Part shown: positions 9,861 through 19,515 of the stretch, piece by piece
How positions within the stretch are numbered: position 1 is the first letter of the stretch
Layout: each line of letters opens with the position of its first letter
NCBI GenBank assembly: GCA_004151065.3
Contig: NWUY0304654757.1
Location: 1-25,510 of the forward strand
From: Larix sibirica
Lineage: Eukaryota; Streptophyta; Pinopsida; Pinales; Pinaceae
DNA: 25,510 nucleotides
Direction of reading: 5' to 3'
Made by a program: the position numbers and the translations under genes
Notes under the pieces: model-generated
The model's input: only the letters and a program-made list of their open reading frames with translations
The model's database searches: none
Told to the model about the DNA's origin: nothing

Positions 9861-9923
9861 CCTTTTGTGGAGACACAATGGAAATACTTATTACTTTACC
9901 AAAGGTGACCACCAGATATTATA
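9861..9923. repeat. 63-bp sequence repeated exactly at 7414-7476 (right copy)
   Basis: This begins at the first base after the NN gap and is identical to the last 63 bases before the first gap. It is the right-hand partner of the apparent contig overlap. Confidence 0.9.
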
Positions 9924-10785
9924 ATGAAAGAGATCAGTAGCTATAATAGCATCTTTTACATTATAATAGAGAAGAGGGGCAACTTATTGCCAATCTTTCC
10001 AGATACTTTTTATAACAGAGTTGCCCTTAATGGATAAGTTAGGAGCTATAATAAGGGTGTTCGTCTAGCTGATGTTATTAATGACATACCCTTGGGCCAT
10101 AAGGGCTTTAAGTATAACCCTAATGAGGTCTTTCCATAACTCATCTCCTATTAGTAGCCCAGTAAACCACTTTGCTAATAGTGTAATGCCTTTAGTTTGC
10201 AAATGGAGGATGCCTAGTCCTCCTTCAGAACTGGATCTTGTACAGACATGCCAAGCAACTAGAGTTAGCCCCTTCTTAGCTTACTCCTTAGCCCAGAGGA
10301 ACTCCCTTATTAGTGTTGTCATTCTATTAAACCCTACTTTGCTTGGCAGCCATAAAGATGTTAAATAGATGTGCATTGAGCTGATAATATTCCAAGCAAC
10401 CTGAACCTTAGCAACTAGGGATAGATCTTGGGAATTCCAGTATTCAAGTTTGGTAGACAACTTATTAATTACCCAATCCCACATCTTAACTAGGGAGACA
10501 TCAATACCAAATGGTATACCTAGGTATCTTCAAATTTGACCTCTCTTTATCCATTTCCACTCTTTAGGGAGCCATGGAGGCATGTCATCAAAGCCAATAA
10601 ATAGGTCAAATGGTAGTTTTCCTTTGATATAACAACTCTCCTGAAGCTTTCTAAAAGACCTAAAGACATTGCATCATGTTTTGCATATTGGTTTCATCAA
10701 GCAGGGGGAAGAGTGCTGAGTCGTCAGTCAAATGTGAGTTAATGAGTTGTCTATCCATGGGCTACGGAAGCCCTTTCACCTTGCC
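9861..10785 (-). pseudogene. LINE B retrotransposon relic, reverse-transcriptase C-terminal half
   Basis: The minus strand starts within the reverse transcriptase just before motif C, readable as LINSHLTDDSALFPLLDETN (the two Asp codons at 10720-10725; the usual residue before them is Ala). It then gives PPWLPKEWKWIKRGQI and RYLGIPFGIDVSLVKMWDW. Next comes the 67-codon frame at 10281-10484 with LSLVAKVQVAWNI, LTSLWLPSK and FLWAKE, the LINE thumb region. After it come EGGLGILHLQTKGITLLAKW and ATDLFHYNIWWSPLVK, the latter inside the shared 63 bases. The rest of the element is at 6809-7476. Loss of everything N-terminal to motif C suits the 5' truncation typical of LINE insertions. Stops and at least one frame change show it is dead. 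Confidence 0.88.
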
Positions 10786-13110
10786 TTCAACTGCTGCTGT
10801 CACTTTACTTTCAACTATCTTTCCACGTTACTGAAACTTGCATGTAGCGATTCGATTCTCCTCTTAAGATACACTCATCCAACAATTTGACCTCTGAGGC
10901 TACAGATAAAAGCCTACACTATGTGGAAAGTAATCTGCTATTAGGTGATAGTCCAAATTATGGTTGCAGTAATTATAGCAGTGGTAGTGTCCTTCCCTGT
11001 ACAATTAGTGTCCTACCTGGTGAGTGTCAAAGAAGGCTTAGTTCCTGCTAAGTGCTCCGTCCTCTAAGTTAAAGTGTAGGCGGTGCCCTGTATACCTAAG
11101 GTGAGTTTATACTTCAGAGTGGGCAGCTGTGGTGAGACCGAGTGATCCCACATAGATGGCAGCTACTGTTGTAGAGAGAGATGCCTAGATTGCTACTTGA
11201 AAGGCATAGCTTGCCTAGTCAGAGGACATGATTCATACTCTGGAGGAGTCTTTTGTTCAAGTTCATTAGCTTAGGCAATTGGTGGTTCTGCTGTATAAAT
11301 AGGTTAAAAAGGGCTGTTACTGGATCTTTACAAGCAGAAACTGTATCTTTTTATGTATAAGGAAGGTGTTCCTATGTGTCTGTATCGTACCTTTGTGTCT
11401 GGTGCTTCTGGTCTGTGAAAGCTGTAGGATAAACTCCTGTATAAATGTCTGAACCTACTGCTTATTAAAGGGCTGGTTGTCCTGTTTCTGTCTTAGCTGC
11501 GTCAAAATGCTTGTTTCAATGAGTCCTAAGGTAAAGTGTAGGTCTGGTTTGAGGCCTATTTTTATTTGGTGTTGTGTCTCATTATAATATATAGTTTCTA
11601 TGAATTCCTAGCTTTCTATTTCTTTTATAGTGAGGGATTGGGATGAGATTTTAACTAATAGTACGACAAGTAAGATATTCCATGATTAAATAGTATATTC
11701 CATGTGTCCTAAGTAAATAGTTTGGTTATATGGATCTAGGAGTAAGGTTGGTCTAAAGATAGGTTAGGCAGGGACTTTAGAGTAGGCTCAGGGTGTACCT
11801 TTAGGGTTTGTGGATGTTTCGAGCATTCCTTTTTTCCCAAGGACTGTAGTGCAAACACCTAAACTTATATAAAGGGTGGTTAAAACAGGAATGTATCTTT
11901 ACTTAATAGAATACTAAATACCTCTCTTTCCTGAATACCTGCTATAAGAGAACCTATATAATTCCTACTGACTAAGACCTTTATAAGAATTCAATCTATA
12001 TAAACCTTTAGAAGAATCTAACCATACTAATATCTTCTTAATACTTATAATCTCTTTTAATCCCTTAATACTATACTTTCCTAATACTTTAATAAGAATA
12101 TAGAATTCCTAGACCTTAAGGATCCTAAATATAGTAATATCCTAATATTCGGAAATTCAATAAGTAAAGGCGCGGAGCGAGTTGATATTCCTAAGTGTTG
12201 TTCTAAGATTAAGGTTGAGTTCTAAGATTATAGTGTAGTTGTAGTCCCTAAGGTAGTTATAGTTTTAGTTCAGTATCTTTATTTTCGTTATTGTTAAGAT
12301 AAGATCTTTCTATTGTCTTCCTACCTAATCTAGTTGATTAAGGAGAGATAGTATTAAGGAGTGGAGTTCTGTTTCCCTAAGTTTTAGTCTCTCTACTAAG
12401 TAATTGATTCCTGTTAGTTAGGAGTTATTAAGGATGAGAGAGTCTATGTATTTTCTAGTTGGGGAGGTTCGTACCTCACCCCTATTGTTTTCTCTATTGT
12501 TAGGAGTTTATATAATATCCTACCTATGTCTGTTTATTTGTGAGGAGTTCCTAATGATGAGTTAATAGTCTATTCTGTCTATGATTGCTTTATAGTTAAA
12601 GGTTCCTAATATATATATAATGAAACTTCTAGGATATTTCTGTTTGTATTATAAGTGAATAATAATATAACCTATCTAATAGCTTAATAAGAATAGAATA
12701 TATTAAAATGCTACTTACTCTATTCCTCATAATAGAACCTTTATAATAGCAATGGAAGGTAAGACCCTTTTAATAGTTGATTGAAATACCTCTATATACC
12801 TGTTATGACTAAGACCTAACTTCTACCTTAAGAAGACCTTATGATCTGTATGAATTGCTAAAGGCTTTAAGTTCTCTTAATTTATTTATAGGAGAAGCTA
12901 TCTAATTTATTTATAAGAGAAGCTAATAGGTTTATTTCCTAATGTCTATATAATGAGATGACCTTGGTAAGCCTTCATAAGAATACGTAATTTATATATG
13001 TCTAATGGCTTCCTTATTCCTATGAGTTCTATAAGCTTACCTAATGTCTTAATCTGAAGAGATCCTGATTACCTTCTATCTTAAAGAGTATAACCCTCTA
13101 TCTAAAGCGA
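10786..13110. other. Low-complexity AT-rich stretch with recurring CCTAATA / CTTAATA / ATAAGAAT words
   Basis: No gene is recognised. Between about 11.85 and 13.1 kb the sequence is built largely from variants of a few words, for example CCTAATA, CTTAATA, ATAAGAAT and TTCCTAA, on a TA-rich background. The minus strand near 11.8-12.5 kb gives long stretches rich in Asn, Leu and Ile. Stops there occur at about the rate expected for this composition, so I see no coding signal. A decayed simple or tandem repeat is the simplest reading. Confidence 0.5.
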
Positions 13111-13116
13111 AGACTA

Positions 13117-13250
13117 TTCCTGTGTCGACCGTGAGGTCGTTGATGGAGCTCCCGCTAGGGCTACAAGAACTGCATCCTGTGTTTCTGGGTTGGTAATTGT
13201 TTCCATATGAGCCTGTTCCTGTCCGACCTGAGGTTGTTTATAGAGGTTCC
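13117..13250. repeat. Diverged 100-bp-spaced duplication
   Basis: CCTGTGTCGACCGTGAGGTC near 13119 and CCTGTCCGACCTGAGGTTG near 13219 share a word order that continues into GATGGAGCTCC and TATAGAGGTTCC. This looks like an old duplication of roughly 35 bases. Confidence 0.4.
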
Positions 13251-13259
13251 TTCTGGTAT

Positions 13260-13600
13260 AAAAGGTTTAGATAGTCTGAGTGTTTGTCTCCTGTCTGAGG
13301 GTTAAAGGGGATTGTCGGGTTATTGTGTGTGGGGTGTTGTTCCTAGGTTGTCGTGTGTGGGTTAAGGGGTGTTAACCAGGTGTATATTTCTGTCAATCCT
13401 GGTACCAAGAGGGTTATACTTGTATGTTGGGGTGAAGAGTGTATATTGCTTTGGGGGTGGTTTATATATGTTTTCCCCTATGTTAATTTGATTTTGTGTC
13501 TCCTCAACTATTATGGTACCGTGGGTCCCTAAAATAATGGGATTTTGATTCCTGTACCTGTAATAGTGTTTCAGTTGATGCAATGGTCTGTACTCTTTAA
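13260..13600. other. G+T-rich strand-asymmetric stretch
   Basis: The plus strand is strongly enriched for G and T, with recurrent GTGTGTGGG and GGGTT words. A 73-codon minus-strand frame (13362-13583), rich in Asn, Pro, Thr, Ile and Tyr, lies here. Its composition is what the skew alone would give, and no domain is recognised. The skew fades near 13.6 kb. Confidence 0.45.
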
Positions 13601-15580
13601 TAGTTATCTCTGATAGGGTGTCTGTTCCTCCCTAGTGAGTCACCCACCAACAACTTCCCCTTAGGCTCTTTCCTATCGTCATCAAGTCCCTTGTCTCCCA
13701 GACAAGTGCCTTTCAACTTCATTATAATGCTCTGCTTTATATCTAGGATCTAGGCTGCCGGGGTTCCTTTGGTTCCGTCTTCCCTCCCTCTGCCTATTCG
13801 TTTTGCTCCGATCCGGCCAGGGTCGTCTCTCTCTTAGATCCTTCTGTTTGTTCGCTTGATATCCGCACCCTTCAAGTAAGTTTCTATATTTCATTCAATT
13901 GCGCTATCACAGGTACTGCGTCTTTGGCGGAAGACATGGTATTTTCATTAGCTCCCAACTTCATGAGCAGCGGGATTCTTTCACAACGCATCATCGTAGC
14001 TAGAAGAAGAAAAAGTTGATTTGGAGAAAGCATTAGCGGCACAACGAACGTTGTAGCTAGATCTAGTACTTCTCATTCACAAGTGTATCCCAATTGATTC
14101 CTGTCTGAAATACGCCTTACCTTATTTATATATGTATTAACGAGTCGTTATATTAACGACTTAAGATCGCACTCACTCAACATTTCAAGTGGATCGCTCG
14201 CCTCCCTCTATCATGTTGTTAATTCTACTATAATTAAGCCGGTTAATACTACTCTAACTCTTATATTAAAGGCGGTAAAGAAAAAATAATGAGGGGACTA
14301 ACGAATGAACGGTGGAAAGAGGGAAAGAAAGGATGGATACAGGGTTGGAAACAGGTGAGTGGGTGGGGTTTTAATAAAACAACTGCCCAATGGCCTTACT
14401 GAAACTAAAATAATTGCGAATACGTCTCCTACGGAGTCCGGGACCGTAACAAATGATAATACGTATCCACTTGGACTCACTACCGCTCAAACAACGGTAT
14501 TGTTTAAACAACTCGACTAAGTATAACTATATAGGGGTATCTCTCTGATAGTAGATTGAGGGGGCTTAACGATATCCACTAATTTACTTGCTACCGCTCA
14601 AACATTACTTGCTATTGCGTGGATTTTTTGATTGATTGGCAGGAGAAACCTTACAGAGTCCATAGGTAATAGTTTGGTATTCCTATTAAGTGTAAGAAAG
14701 AAGCCGGTCTAGTCCGCGGATCTTGTCCCGGTCTTCTAATTTCCCTTTCAAATGTCTGTCTTTTGTAAAGCCCATCCCATTGATGGCCTACTCAACGTCG
14801 ACTGCTCACTGCCTGCCTTGACGGACCCAGCCAGCTCTAGTTTGTTACTGTTCGGCGGGTAGGGCTTCGTGGAACCAATCTCTACCCATTGAGAGATACG
14901 GGATCAGATAGAGATATAGTTCTGCCGGGCCATGCCCACATCTTCCACCCAATCTTTACTTTACTTTAGGTTCCGCCATTCTTTCTTCCTTCCCCCAATC
15001 TTGAGTACATCCATTGTTCTGCTTCGGGAAAAGAAGGAAGAAAATAATGTAGTAGTTCTGTTGGGGCATCGGCGGGAGGTAGCTCTGTTGGAGACATCTA
15101 AGTCACTTCAACCATCTGCTAATGCGAGTAGGACATCGACAATTGGAGCTTGGTCTGCTAATGCCGGTTAATTTATTAACCCCCGTTCTCTTGATTTGCC
15201 GGCCCTACTTACCCATCTCTTTCGCCACTGGCACTTCTGGATTCAATCACTGAAGCATCAGAGACATAAACGCTGGCTGGATACGGAGATAACAAATGAT
15301 GAGGATAACAGTTTAGGACACTTTATTCTAATTAGAATTAATCTTAAGAATAAATACGAATTAATGGCCCTAATGGAACTACCGTGAATCATTGAAATCT
15401 TAATCCTTATGGAGAAAGATTCTAATTCTACCCTATGGAGCAAGATGAAACATCCTGAAAAAGAAATAGCACTTCTGAGAATAGATCTCACGACCCCTTC
15501 CTGACTCAACGTTATGCCCGAAATTTATCATTCAATTCAGTACAGGTAAACTAACTAAAATGCTTATGCACTACAAAAGT
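13601..15580. other. Unassigned non-coding stretch
   Basis: No gene is recognised; frames are all below 85 codons. Small duplications occur, such as CTACCGCTCAAACA near 14481 and 14590, and TCTGCTAATGC near 15114 and 15154. The 70-codon charged minus-strand frame at 13682-13894 matches no known family. Confidence 0.45.
14138..14161. repeat. Compact hairpin or palindrome cluster (TAACGAGTCGTTA / TAACGACT)
   Basis: TAACGAGTCGTTA at 14138-14150 is a palindrome around a central G. AGTCGTTA at 14143-14150 also pairs with TAACGACT at 14154-14161 across a 3-base loop. Two mutually exclusive hairpins share the same middle arm. No adjacent gene suggests a role. Confidence 0.5.
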
Positions 15581-15586
15581 AGCCTC

Positions 15587-15670
15587 AAGTAGCGTGGGCC
15601 AAGGTAAAGTAGCCAAGTAACCTAGGTAAAGTAGCGTGGGATTAGGTCCTGGCAGTAGCTAGGTCCTGTA
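15587..15670 (+). repeat. Degenerate tandem repeat, AAGTAGCGTGGG, 42-bp spacing
   Basis: AAGTAGCGTGGG occurs at 15587-15598 and 15629-15640. GGTAAAGTAGCC and GGTAAAGTAGCG lie between and beside the copies, and TAGGTCCTG is duplicated just after. The short AGGTAA word recurs elsewhere in the window (about 21.1-21.3 and 25.4 kb). Confidence 0.6.
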
Positions 15671-15794
15671 AATATTGAAGTAGTTCTTTATGGGGTCGAT
15701 AGCTTGCAAAAAGGGATAGAGTAGGGTAGTAATCAAATATAGGACGGATAGAGTAACTGGTAATTTTACTAGTTTAAGGGTGGACTATGAAGGG

Positions 15795-15827
15795 AAGACC
15801 TATCGGACCTATAAAGGTGGGAAATTC
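15795..15827 (+). repeat. Dispersed repeat family, partial copy 4
   Basis: This matches 4140-4172 at 29 of 33 positions, starting AAGACCTATCGGAC and ending AAATTC. The CTATGAACCTGGCCTT portion of the family is missing here. Confidence 0.65.
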
Positions 15828-17930
15828 GATACTGAAAGGCGTATTGAGCCAAAGAAGATAAGCCAGATTCTAACTTTTCATTTCCCAGTTGCTAACCCGC
15901 CAAAGATGCCAGCCATCTAAACCAGCCATCGAACCAGCCCAAGGTTGGAAGCTAAAGGTCCAGTGGAAGCGGTTTAAACGCAAGGGTAACAATTTAGGTT
16001 CCAGGTTCAATGGGGTCAAGCGATATTAAATCAACAAGTGTCAATCTTTGCTTCGAAGCTCATGGGTATATGCTTTAGTCAAGTTGAAGTGGGGTAAATG
16101 CAAGGGGAACCAAATTGAGTAGTGGGGTAACCATCGATCCAAAAAGAAAGGGTTCAAGCTGTAATATCTATCCAACCAAGCTAAAGTTTCGTAGTGCCTG
16201 CTCCAAACGTTGGTGTTTAAGATGGTGCCATAAGCGTATCAACTTGAATAAGTCTCTTTTAGGTGCGGTAAATCGCTTTTATTATATAGGAGCTTATCCA
16301 TTTTATTTCTTTGTTTCCGGGGAATGTGATAATGTGAAAATGTGGGGCGTAATGTGTTGTGTCAAGACCTCTATTCCAGGCCTCTAGTCAAGACCTATAT
16401 TGTGATTCAAGGCCTCCTCTATGATCAAGGCCTCTTCTCTCTCTCTCGTAAAGTCCTATAAAGGTTCCATATCTCTGTGCTATGCGCCATATAGTCTTAA
16501 CTCACAATGGCAATATATTTCTAAGCTATCTAGCTCTCTGCTCTAGTTTATTGTAGGTAAATTTGACAATTAGCTATTTTCTACTCTACGTCTTTAAGTG
16601 GGGATTGAACAACCGTTAGCGATCAGTCAACCATGAGCTAAAGCGATTAACAGGTAACCATTAAACCACCATTAGCTTTCTTAGTGGTCATAGTTGTCTT
16701 AGTGAGCTTTTCGTTAGCTTAGTGATTCCTCCTATTGGGAACACTATCCACCCACTATATCTCCTTTGCTTTTAGCTGTAGAGAATATATTCCATTTTGT
16801 TCGTAGTAAATAAGTCAGTAAGTAATAAACCATTCCCGCCTGTTAGCTCATTCTTTAATATTAGATATGTTAATATGCACCATTAGCTTTTGCTCTTAAC
16901 GACTGTTCTTTCGGCTCCAACCGAAAAACCAACCATTCGGTAGAACCCTTCTTCCCACGTACTCATGGAGCAATTGACAAATCCCCCCATCCCACGGCCT
17001 TATGCTGGATGTGTAAGCCTCACATAGGAATCTACGAACTCATAACTAACTGACAAACTGACTGCCTCAGCTCACTGCTAGTGTAAGCTAACCTGCAGTA
17101 ACCTGTTTATTATTGGTAAGCAACCTCAAGGGGCAAGGGGATAAGACTATGTCCTGCCTATCAGTTCGTGGAGTTGGTTCGCCACCACGTTCCTTATTCA
17201 TCAACCCGCGTAAGCATTCCTCCATAAAGAAGGGAAAACAGTATGATCCAACCAAGCTCAAGCAAAGTTTTGTCTCTTTAATTGAATAAATCCCGGGCGA
17301 TCCATAGAGAAAGTTTCTTAAAATCCTTGCCCTATGAAGGACAAGCGGCTTCGCTCCAATATAGGGGAATAAAAAGTTCATTTGAGTACCCATGATGAGT
17401 AGTCATATTTTTTACTCCGGCTATATATAGTTGGCCCTCCTAAAACGAGGTTTTTAGTAAGGTTGCGGAGCTGCTCGACCATAAGGGAGAGGCAAAACAA
17501 CAGCAAATGAGAAGGACGGAGTCGCTCTCCTGACGTAGGAAGGGGAGGTATTCCAATATTCTTTTTATAAAACTTAGTGCCTGCTACCCAACTTGGTAGT
17601 CCATCGTCAATCAATCAATATTCCATCTGCTGGCTACTTGGGAAAAAGAATCTTTCGGGTATGTTGGAAACTAGGAAGAACTCAATCACTACTATCTCGT
17701 CTGGTGGGGACATGGGGCACGTAGCGTAACAGCAAACATAGAAGCAATTACAAGAAGGCATCCTCCATCCATCGGTTCGCAAACATACAAGAAGGCATCG
17801 ACTCCTGGATGACTAATTGGCACGTACTAATTGGCACACGGACGACTAGAGCTTCGTTCATGCACCGACCAGAGTTGTAGCTGCATTGTGACCAGAGCTT
17901 CATTAATACATTGACTATAACTTCATGCAA
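15828..17930. other. Unassigned non-coding stretch
   Basis: No gene is recognised. The longest frame (minus, 17088-17393, 101 codons) has no domain I know, and neither does the neighbouring minus-strand frame at 17378-17614. A degenerate array with TCAAGACCT or TCAAGGCCT at about 16362, 16388, 16407 and 16424 is visible. A tRNA-like D-arm word on the minus strand near 16.6 kb lacks the rest of a tRNA fold. Confidence 0.45.
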
Positions 17931-18178
17931 TGAAAAAGGCAATGATATTATGGCTAGAGTAATTAGTAGAGCTATTAGCAATGATGACGGGCAATGACCT
18001 TATGGCTATGACTGGCTATGTTCAGCTATGTGGGCTTTGGATATGTGCAGCTAAGACCCTCTGTCAAAGAGCCTCTGTCAAAGACCGGTTGACAATGACC
18101 GGCTATCAATGAGAACTTCCTGTCAATGAGACTGGCTATGGCGCCGGCAATGACCTTCTGTCAAGGAGGTGGTTATTT
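17931..18178. repeat. Degenerate short-unit repeat (TGTCAAAGA / GGCTATGA / CAATGACC)
   Basis: Variants of CTGTCAAAGA, GGCTATGACT and GGCAATGACC recur many times over about 250 bases, without fixed spacing. This looks like a decayed tandem repeat. No gene is visible. Confidence 0.5.
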
Positions 18179-18187
18179 AAAGGTGCA

Positions 18188-18690
18188 CACGTAGAGATGA
18201 CGATATTATATTGGAACATTGATTAGCTTCATGGCTATGAACCACGTAGATATGTGAGATCATATAGTAGTGGAATTAGACCCAGATTTCTTATTCTTTG
18301 TTTTGTTCGGATGGGCACACACACTAAAACCTATAGCTTATTCGCTGGAGCTCAGGAAGATAGGTTCAGGTAGAGTAGAGATGGCAACATCATATGTTAA
18401 AGAGATCTATTGTTCTCTGTTCATGGCAAGTAACAAGTAAAAGGCTCTATGCCGATATCATAGTCTCTATGCAATCATCATATGTTCAAACTTCTATATG
18501 CAAGCTCGTATAGTCAGAGGTTGTAATAGATCCGACTGCTATGGCAAGGTCTTCTGCAGGCCAGGTTTATCAGCTAGCTAGGGTCTTCTCCGAGTCCAAG
18601 TTCAACTTCTCTATGGGCCATGTGATATCGTATATGAACCATGTAGATATGCGAGTACAAGTGCAAAACTTAGATATGCGCTTGAAACTA
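18188..18690 (+). repeat. Left block of a degenerate repeat family (TAGATATGCGAGT words)
   Basis: Shared exact words link this block to 23.0-25.0 kb. CACGTAGAGAT occurs at 18188 and 24010. CTGCTATGGCAAGGT occurs at 18536-18550 and 24054-24068. GTAGATATGCGAGT occurs at 18643-18656 and 23672-23685. ACTTAGATATGC occurs at 18668, 24552 and 24906. The order of words is only partly conserved. The 67-codon frame at 18541-18744 is made largely of these words and is not called a gene. Confidence 0.55.
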
Positions 18691-19041
18691 GATGCAAGGG
18701 CATACCAGCCAGAGAGAAACGATCAGAGAAAAAGGGCCAACTAACTAAAGAGGTTTCATTTATAGCCAAAACCTCATCAAATCAGACGAAATCAAGTGGT
18801 GTTGTGCATGGGCTGCTTTGGCCAGGACTTCTCCATCCATGGCAACATCATATAGTAACCTGTATAGTAGAAATGCTGGTAGGTTAACACTTCTCTATGG
18901 CACCATCATATATGAACATTGGTAAGCTGCACGGAGATGTAAGTAGAAAACCAGTTACAACTCCGTTCAAATATGACCTTGCATACAACGGAGCTATGTC
19001 AGAGATGCTACATCCTCTGTACAAAAAGGACAAGACATGGA

Positions 19042-19418
19042 GAGATATTAGCCATTTAACTAATAAACGTCCAATTTAGGCATTTACCTAATAAACGACC
19101 CGGAGGGACTTTCCTGAGGTACGAGGGGAAGGACAATGAATATAGATAACATTAGTAATTTAACTAATAAACGTCCAATTTAGCCTTTTACTCTTGAAAC
19201 GTCCAATTTCTATATATAAACACTCCATTTACTCTTGAAACGTCCAATTTCTATATATAAACACTCCATTTACTCTTGAAACGTCCAATCTACCTAGATA
19301 TAATTAGCCATTTACTTCTAAAAAGGATAATTAAGATAGATAGAATTAGCCATTTATTAAATAAACGACCCGGAGGGACTTTCCTGAGGTACGAGGGGAA
19401 GGACAATTAATAGAGATA
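19042..19418 (+). repeat. Compact array of related short repeats (25-, 41- and 48-bp units)
   Basis: Three exact repeats are interleaved. A 25-base unit ending ACGTCCAATTTAG occurs at 19055-19079 and 19159-19183. A 48-base unit containing ACGACCCGGAGGGACTTTCC occurs at 19090-19137 and 19360-19407. A 41-base tandem unit starting TTACTCTTGAAACGTCCAAT occurs at 19188-19228 and 19229-19269, with a partial third copy from 19270. All share an AAACG(T/A)CC core, and most are preceded by AGATA...ATTAGCCATTTA, so they look like derivatives of one ancestral unit. The array sits directly upstream of the relic at 19.5 kb. It is not a CRISPR array: spacers are absent or repeated. Confidence 0.9.
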
Positions 19419-19515
19419 AGTTTTAGGATATAATCTCGGCAACCTTCTTTCACTTCCTCTCATAAAAGAGCATTTTCATTTCTCGGCAACCTCACCTCCC
19501 TCTTCTAAGAACCAC

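Noticed and set aside
7414-9923. The 63-base repeat as a target-site duplication of a 2.4-kb insertion
   Set aside because: It is much longer than usual target-site duplications, it is bounded by N gaps, and the inserted segment starts in the middle of a LINE instead of at an element end.
10072-10368. 98-codon plus-strand open frame
   Set aside because: It is antisense to the LINE B thumb and downstream region, which reads as LINE protein on the minus strand.
11800-12480. Minus-strand Asn/Leu/Ile-rich reading that looks open in places
   Set aside because: Stop codons appear at about the rate expected from the AT content, and the residue bias follows from the base skew.
16590-16690. tRNA-like words on the minus strand (TTTAGCTCATGGTT and GTTCAATCCCC)
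   Set aside because: The distance between the D-arm-like and T-arm-like words is about 15 bases too short, and the putative T stem does not pair.
19042-19418. CRISPR-like array
   Set aside because: Repeat units have three different lengths, spacing is irregular, and the sequence between them is not unique spacer material. No cas genes are present and the context is plant-like.
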